In this document: piece after piece, positions 15,319 to 19,539 of the stretch
How the letters are laid out: each line of letters begins with the position of its first letter
Position numbering within the stretch: position 1 is the stretch's first letter
Source of the DNA: an uncultured Anaerolineaceae bacterium
GTDB lineage: Bacteria > Chloroflexota > Anaerolineae > Anaerolineales > Anaerolineaceae
Direction of reading: 5' to 3'
Length of the DNA stretch: 19,539 nt
Assembly (NCBI GenBank): GCA_937890875.1
Contig: CALAEB010000611.1
Coordinates: 1 to 19,539, forward strand
Notes under the pieces: generated by a model
What the model was told of the DNA's origin: nothing
The model's input: only the letters and a program-made list of their open reading frames with translations
Database searches by the model: none
Made by a program: the position numbers and the translations under genes

Positions 15319-15870
15319 GTGGAGAATAAATCCAAACCGCAGGTTCGGATGCTGCCCTCCGAACACTACGCGAAATTAGACGCGTATATTGATTCTTTTC
15401 ATATTGACCCTCATGACGACCGCAGGAAAGATGTTCTGATCCAGGTCCTTCATAAGGCGCAGGATATCTTCGGCTATCTGCCCGAAGAACTGCAGGTTTA
15501 TATCGCCGGCCGTTTTTCAATTTCGCCCGCTGAAGTTTCCGGGGTCGTCAGTTTCTATAACCTCTTCACGACCACTCCGAGAGGAAAAGTCCGGATCAAC
15601 GTCTGCATGGGAACGGCATGCTATGTAAACGGAGCCGAAAAAGTGCTGGAAGCTTTTGAACGAAAACTCGGGATTAAGTCCGGAGAAGTGACGGAAGACG
15701 GTAAGTTCTCCATTGAAAGTTTGCGCTGCCTCGGCGCGTGCGGACTGGCGCCGGTAGTAACGATCAATGATAAAGTTTATGGTCAGGTTCAGGTGGAGAA
15801 AATTGAATCGATTCTTGAGCACTATCTGACGGAGACCGGCAATGAGGAGACTTCCGATGGAAAGAATTAA
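15319..15870 (+). CDS. hydC: NADH-linked hydrogenase subunit HydC (NuoE-like, [2Fe-2S])
   Basis: Predicted 183 residues with the thioredoxin-like [2Fe-2S] ferredoxin fold of the 24-kDa NuoE subunit. The cluster ligands are CMGTAC (Cys96, Cys101) and CLGAC (Cys137, Cys141). An N-terminal helical part has the family segment DVLIQVLHKAQDIFGYLPEE. It is the small electron-transfer subunit of the soluble trimeric [FeFe]-hydrogenase, passing electrons between the flavin subunit and the rest of the complex. The start is a GTG preceded by GGAGA at normal spacing; no in-frame ATG gives the full domain. The gene order hydC-hydB-hydA and the lack of any membrane subunit distinguish it from respiratory complex I. 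Its 3' end overlaps hydB by 14 bp. Confidence 0.92.
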   Translation: MENKSKPQVRMLPSEHYAKLDAYIDSFHIDPHDDRRKDVLIQVLHKAQDIFGYLPEELQVYIAGRFSISPAEVSGVVSFYNLFTTTPRGKVRINVCMGTACYVNGAEKVLEAFERKLGIKSGEVTEDGKFSIESLRCLGACGLAPVVTINDKVYGQVQVEKIESILEHYLTETGNEETSDGKN

Positions 15871-17737
15871 TTCTTATCCGGCATTAACCGAGACGTTTAA
15901 AAAGTTCGAACCGCTTTTAGACAGCCGGGTTCATACCGGGATCCGGGAAGGCGTCAAACGGATGATCCTGGTCTGCGGCGGAACAGGATGCCATGCATCA
16001 GACAGTGAGCATCTGCTGGCAAATTTTTCGGCGCTGATCGCCGAAAAAGGGTTGGAAGACATTGTCGCGGTATCCAATACAGGCTGTTTTGGTTTCTGCG
16101 CCAAAGGGCCGATTGTCAAGGTTTTTCCGGATGACGTGTTTTATGTCCAGGTGAAACCGGAAGACGCAGTAGACATTATCAATCTGCATATTATCGCAAA
16201 CCAGGTTGTCGAACATCTGCTGTATGAAGAACCGGTCTCGAAGCAGAAGATCAAAACGCTGCATGAGATTCCTTTTTACCGGAATCAGAAAAGAATTGCC
16301 CTGCGGAACTGCGGGATGATCAATCCGGAAAAAATCGAAGAATATATCGCTTCAGGCGGATATCTGGCATTGGGCCGGGCTCTGACCGAAATGACGCCTG
16401 AGGCCGTCATCGAGGAAATGAAACGTTCCGGGTTGCGCGGACGTGGCGGCGCAGGTTTTTCCACCGGGAAGAAATGGGAATTTGGCCGTTCCTATCCATC
16501 GGATGAAAAATTTGTAATCTGCAACGCGGATGAAGGCGACCCCGGCGCTTTTATGGACCGCTCCATTCTGGAGGGTGATTCCCACAGCATTTTGGAGGGA
16601 ATGGCGTTAGCCGGATATGCGATCGGCGCACATCAGGGATATATCTATGTCCGGGCTGAGTATCCGCTTGCAGTAAAACGGCTGGAAAATGCGATTCAAC
16701 AGGCGCGCAGCTATGGGCTGCTCGGCAGGAATATCCTGGGCACCGAATTCCATTTTGACGTGGATATCCGGCTGGGCGCGGGCGCTTTTGTCTGCGGTGA
16801 AGAGACAGCGCTGATCAATTCGATCCAGGGCGAACGCGGTGAACCGCATACAAAACCGCCGTTTCCGGCCCAGAGCGGACTTTGGGGAAAACCAACCGTC
16901 GTCAATAACGTGGAGACACTGGCCAATGTTCCGATCATCCTGCTAAAAGGCGCGGATTGGTTCAACTCGATCGGCACGGGAACTTCCAAAGGCACCAAGG
17001 TCTTTGCGCTTGCCGGCCAGATTAATAATGTGGGACTGGTTGAAGTCCCGATGGGGACAACCCTGCGCGAGATCATTTATGACACGGGCGGCGGAATAAA
17101 AGGCGGACTGGAATTCAAAGCCGCCCAAACCGGCGGCCCTTCCGGCGGGTGTATTCCTTCCCAATATCTGGACACCCCGATTGACTACGAATCCCTTAAC
17201 GCGATCGGTTCAATGATGGGCTCCGGCGGTTTGATCGTGATGAGCGAAAAAGACTGCATGGTAAACATCGCAAAATTTTATCTCGAGTTCATTGTGGATG
17301 AATCCTGCGGCCGCTGCGTGCCCTGCCGGATCGGCACAAAACGTCTTCATGAAATCTTAACCGCGATCACCGAAGGCCGGAGCACTGACGCGGATCTGGT
17401 CGAACTGGACGAACTTGCCAATGTCATCAAGGATACGGCCTTATGCGGCCTGGGCCAGAGCGCGCCGAACCCGGTGCTGAGTACGATCAAGTATTTCTCA
17501 GACGAATACCGGGCGCATATCCAAGAGAAGCATTGCCCGTCAGGCGTTTGCAAGTCGCTGGTGCAATATGAGATCCTCGTTGAAAAATGCATCGGCTGTA
17601 CGGCCTGCGCCAACAACTGTCCGGTAGGCTGTATCTCGGGTGTGGTCAAAAAACCGCACAGTATCGATCAATCCCGCTGCATCCGATGCGGCGTATGCTA
17701 TTCGAAGTGTAAATTCAAGGCAATCGTCAAACACTGA
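15857..17737 (+). CDS. hydB: NADH-linked hydrogenase subunit HydB (NuoF-like flavoprotein with extra ferredoxin domains)
   Basis: Predicted 626 residues. Domains in order: an N-terminal thioredoxin-like [2Fe-2S] domain (Cys40, Cys45, Cys77, Cys81); the FMN/NAD-binding core starting LRGRGGAGFSTGKKW (~193) and CNADEGDPGAFMDR; a soluble-ligand-binding region with GGPSGGC; a NuoF-type [4Fe-4S] site (ESCGRCVPCR at Cys484/487/490 plus Cys530); and a C-terminal pair of [4Fe-4S] ferredoxin motifs (CIGCTACANNCPVGC, CIRCGVCYSKC). This is the full HydB architecture, larger than a respiratory NuoF. The flavin site oxidises NADH and is where electron bifurcation or confurcation is thought to occur. The ATG at 15857 is chosen for its GAGGAG ribosome binding site; an in-frame ATG at 15842 lies before it. 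Confidence 0.95.
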   Translation: MERINSYPALTETFKKFEPLLDSRVHTGIREGVKRMILVCGGTGCHASDSEHLLANFSALIAEKGLEDIVAVSNTGCFGFCAKGPIVKVFPDDVFYVQVKPEDAVDIINLHIIANQVVEHLLYEEPVSKQKIKTLHEIPFYRNQKRIALRNCGMINPEKIEEYIASGGYLALGRALTEMTPEAVIEEMKRSGLRGRGGAGFSTGKKWEFGRSYPSDEKFVICNADEGDPGAFMDRSILEGDSHSILEGMALAGYAIGAHQGYIYVRAEYPLAVKRLENAIQQARSYGLLGRNILGTEFHFDVDIRLGAGAFVCGEETALINSIQGERGEPHTKPPFPAQSGLWGKPTVVNNVETLANVPIILLKGADWFNSIGTGTSKGTKVFALAGQINNVGLVEVPMGTTLREIIYDTGGGIKGGLEFKAAQTGGPSGGCIPSQYLDTPIDYESLNAIGSMMGSGGLIVMSEKDCMVNIAKFYLEFIVDESCGRCVPCRIGTKRLHEILTAITEGRSTDADLVELDELANVIKDTALCGLGQSAPNPVLSTIKYFSDEYRAHIQEKHCPSGVCKSLVQYEILVEKCIGCTACANNCPVGCISGVVKKPHSIDQSRCIRCGVCYSKCKFKAIVKH

Positions 17738-17750
17738 TAGGAGAACGACC

Positions 17751-19475
17751 GTGGTTAATTTGATCATCGATAACAGATCTGTCACCGTTGAAGACGGTAC
17801 GACAATTTTGGATGCCGCAAGAAAGATAAATATCAAAATCCCGACCCTTTGCTATCTGGACCTGGGGAAACTGAAAATGCTCAACAAAGTGTCCTCCTGC
17901 CGGATTTGCTCGGTGGAAGTGGAAGGCAGAAGAAATCTGGCGCCCTCCTGTTCCACGCCGGTAACCGAAGGGATGAAGGTAAAGACAAATTCAAAGCGGG
18001 TGCTTTTTGCCCGCCGCAAAATTCTGGAACTGCTGCTCTCCAACCATCCGTTTGATTGCCTGCTCTGCTCAAAATCAACCGATTGCGAGCTGCAGTCGCT
18101 GGCAGTCGAATTCGGCATTGAAACACAGCACTATCACGGCGAAAAATCATCTTTTCCGATCGATATCTCCAGCCGGGCGCTGCGCCGCGATCCGGAGAAG
18201 TGCATCATGTGCCGGCGGTGCGAGACCATGTGCAATGAAGTGCAGACAGTCAAAGCTTTAACCGCTTTCGGACGGGGCTTCAATACCGTTGTTGCGCCGG
18301 CCGAAATGCAGCCGCTGGTCAATTCCAATTGTGTTTATTGCGGACAGTGCGTCAGCGTCTGCCCTACCGGCGCTTTGACCGGTGTCGGCTATATCAAGGA
18401 AACCTGGGCCGCTTTGTTCGACCCGACGAAGACAGTCGTTGTTCAGGTTGCGCCGGCCATCCGGGCGGCGATCGGTGAAGAATTCGGCATAGCGGAAGGC
18501 GTACCGGTGACCGGCAAGTTGGCCGCCGGACTGCGGCGGCTCGGCTTCAATGCCGTATTTGATACCACTTTCGGCGCGGATCTCACCATTATGGAAGAAG
18601 CGCGGGAGATTGTCGAACGGGTCACGAAAAATAAGAATCTGCCGATCCTTACTTCCTGCTGTCCGGGCTGGATCAATTTCCTCGAGTTTCACTTCCCGGA
18701 TCTGAAATATATGCCTTCCACCAGTAAATCGCCGCATCAGATGATGGGGACGGTGATCAAGACTTTCTATGCCCGGAAATTAGGCGTACAGCCGTCGGAT
18801 GTGGTTGTGGTCTCCGTGATGCCCTGCATTGCAAAAAAATACGAAGCGGCACAGCCCGAACATGAAACCGGCGGCGTAAGGGATGTCGATTATGTGATCA
18901 CAACCCGCGAACTGGCGAAGATGTTCAAAGAAGGCGGGATTGACCTGCGGTATATGGATGACGAAGATTTCGACGATCCGCTGGGCGAATCCACCGGTGC
19001 AGGTGTTATTTTCGGAGCGACCGGCGGTGTGCTGGAAGCTGCCCTGCGGACAGTTTACGAAGAGGTTACCGGCAAAACGCTGGACAATGTCAACTTCGAA
19101 GCCATTCGCGGCCTGAACGGTGTGAAAGAAGCCGCCATCGACCTCAACGGCAGAATCGTCCGGGTGGCGGCGGCCTCCGGACTGGGAAATGTGCGGCAAA
19201 TCCTCGAAAAGATTCAAGAAGGAAGCTCCCAATATGATGTGATCGAAATCATGGCCTGCCCGGGCGGCTGCGTCAACGGCGGCGGACAGCCCTTCTGCGA
19301 GGACCGGGAAGAGCGAATCGAAAAACGTATGAAGGCGCTCTATTCGATTGACAGCAATGCGGAGATCCGGAAATCGCATGAAAATCCGTCGATTAAAAAG
19401 CTTTACGCCGAATTCTTTGGCGAACCGGGCAGCGAAAAAGCGCATGAATTGTTGCATACCGAATACTGGATGTAA
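17751..19475 (+). CDS. hydA: [FeFe]-hydrogenase catalytic subunit HydA
   Basis: Predicted 574 residues, catalysing reversible H2 formation in the cytoplasm. The N-terminal [2Fe-2S] domain has Cys34, 50, 53 and 67. A His-ligated [4Fe-4S] site follows (His99, Cys103, 106, 112). Two [4Fe-4S] ferredoxin motifs come next (Cys151/154/157/161 and 194/197/200/204). The H-cluster domain has all three signatures: TSCCPGW (proton-relay Cys303 and ligand Cys304), MPCIAKKYE (Cys359) and ACPGGCVNGGG (Cys503, Cys507). All catalytic residues are present, so it should be active. It ends with the small-subunit-like tail (PSIKKLYAEFFGEP). The GTG at 17751 follows AGGAG seven bases upstream and 13 bp after the hydB stop; the frame stays open further back inside hydB, but that part has no homology. 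Maturation genes HydE, HydF and HydG are not in the window. Confidence 0.96.
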   Translation: MVNLIIDNRSVTVEDGTTILDAARKINIKIPTLCYLDLGKLKMLNKVSSCRICSVEVEGRRNLAPSCSTPVTEGMKVKTNSKRVLFARRKILELLLSNHPFDCLLCSKSTDCELQSLAVEFGIETQHYHGEKSSFPIDISSRALRRDPEKCIMCRRCETMCNEVQTVKALTAFGRGFNTVVAPAEMQPLVNSNCVYCGQCVSVCPTGALTGVGYIKETWAALFDPTKTVVVQVAPAIRAAIGEEFGIAEGVPVTGKLAAGLRRLGFNAVFDTTFGADLTIMEEAREIVERVTKNKNLPILTSCCPGWINFLEFHFPDLKYMPSTSKSPHQMMGTVIKTFYARKLGVQPSDVVVVSVMPCIAKKYEAAQPEHETGGVRDVDYVITTRELAKMFKEGGIDLRYMDDEDFDDPLGESTGAGVIFGATGGVLEAALRTVYEEVTGKTLDNVNFEAIRGLNGVKEAAIDLNGRIVRVAAASGLGNVRQILEKIQEGSSQYDVIEIMACPGGCVNGGGQPFCEDREERIEKRMKALYSIDSNAEIRKSHENPSIKKLYAEFFGEPGSEKAHELLHTEYWM

Positions 19476-19539
19476 TCAGGCGCAGCAATCCGGATAATTA
19501 TCGATTTGTGAAAAGCATGCCGTTCCATTGATTTGCCCG
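19476..19539. other. Downstream end of window, no feature seen
   Basis: The 64 bases after hydA hold no obvious hairpin terminator, ribosome binding site or start of a further gene, so it cannot be said whether the hydrogenase operon continues. Confidence 0.4.

Noticed and set aside
18780..19457. A 225-codon minus-strand open frame opposite hydA
   Set aside because: The plus strand encodes the H-cluster motifs across the same bases; the antisense frame is a by-product of codon bias.
1..19539. CRISPR arrays, tRNA or rRNA genes, insertion sequences
   Set aside because: No regularly spaced direct repeats, cloverleaf-like sequences, rRNA segments or transposase motifs were recognised on reading both strands.

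Overview
This window reads as a chromosomal segment of an obligately anaerobic, fermentative bacterium. The strongest sign is a complete set of genes for a soluble trimeric [FeFe]-hydrogenase of the electron-bifurcating type. The overall flavour (multiple-monosaccharide ABC transporter, LacI regulator, exported VWA proteins, trimeric hydrogenase) would suit an Anaerolineae-like Chloroflexota or a clostridial relative. I cannot fix the phylum from this sequence alone and I recognise no rRNA or tRNA gene.

Layout. (1) 1-1408, plus strand: the 3' end of a sugar ABC transporter operon, with the tail of the ATPase and a complete MmsB-type permease whose start overlaps the ATPase stop by one base. 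(2) 1518-1570: a very long perfect hairpin at the junction with the convergent gene. (3) 1642-2667, minus strand: a LacI-family repressor. (4) 2668-3816: about 1.15 kb without a convincing gene, containing a 34-bp perfect palindrome with a LacI-type centre. (5) 3817-7088, plus strand: three consecutive, mutually related exported von Willebrand factor A (VWA) proteins of unknown function, ending at a second long hairpin (7108-7154). (6) 15144 down to 7205, minus strand: a tightly packed operon in the order nagA (frameshifted in this sequence), UDP-GlcNAc/UDP-glucose-type 6-dehydrogenase, UDP-uronate 4-epimerase-like protein, Wzx-like flippase, GT4 glycosyltransferase, GT-C-like membrane protein, YccF. 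(7) 15145-15318: a divergent promoter region with two small palindromes. (8) 15319-19475, plus strand: hydC-hydB-hydA.

How the parts fit together. The transporter and LacI protein form a sugar uptake and control module. The minus-strand operon looks like production of a uronic-acid-containing surface glycan: a nucleotide sugar is oxidised to a uronate, epimerised at C4, built into a glycan by GT4 and possibly GT-C enzymes, and its lipid-linked form is flipped across the membrane. It is led, oddly, by an amino-sugar catabolism gene. HydABC would couple oxidation of NADH and reduced ferredoxin to H2 formation. The VWA trio is the least explained part: the three proteins share a fold and a conserved (T/S)DGxGYD motif, but only the middle one keeps a normal DxSxT metal-site motif, which suggests functional division among the paralogues.

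The main caveats are that all family assignments come from reading motifs rather than from database searches, and that the nagA frameshift may be a sequencing or assembly error.
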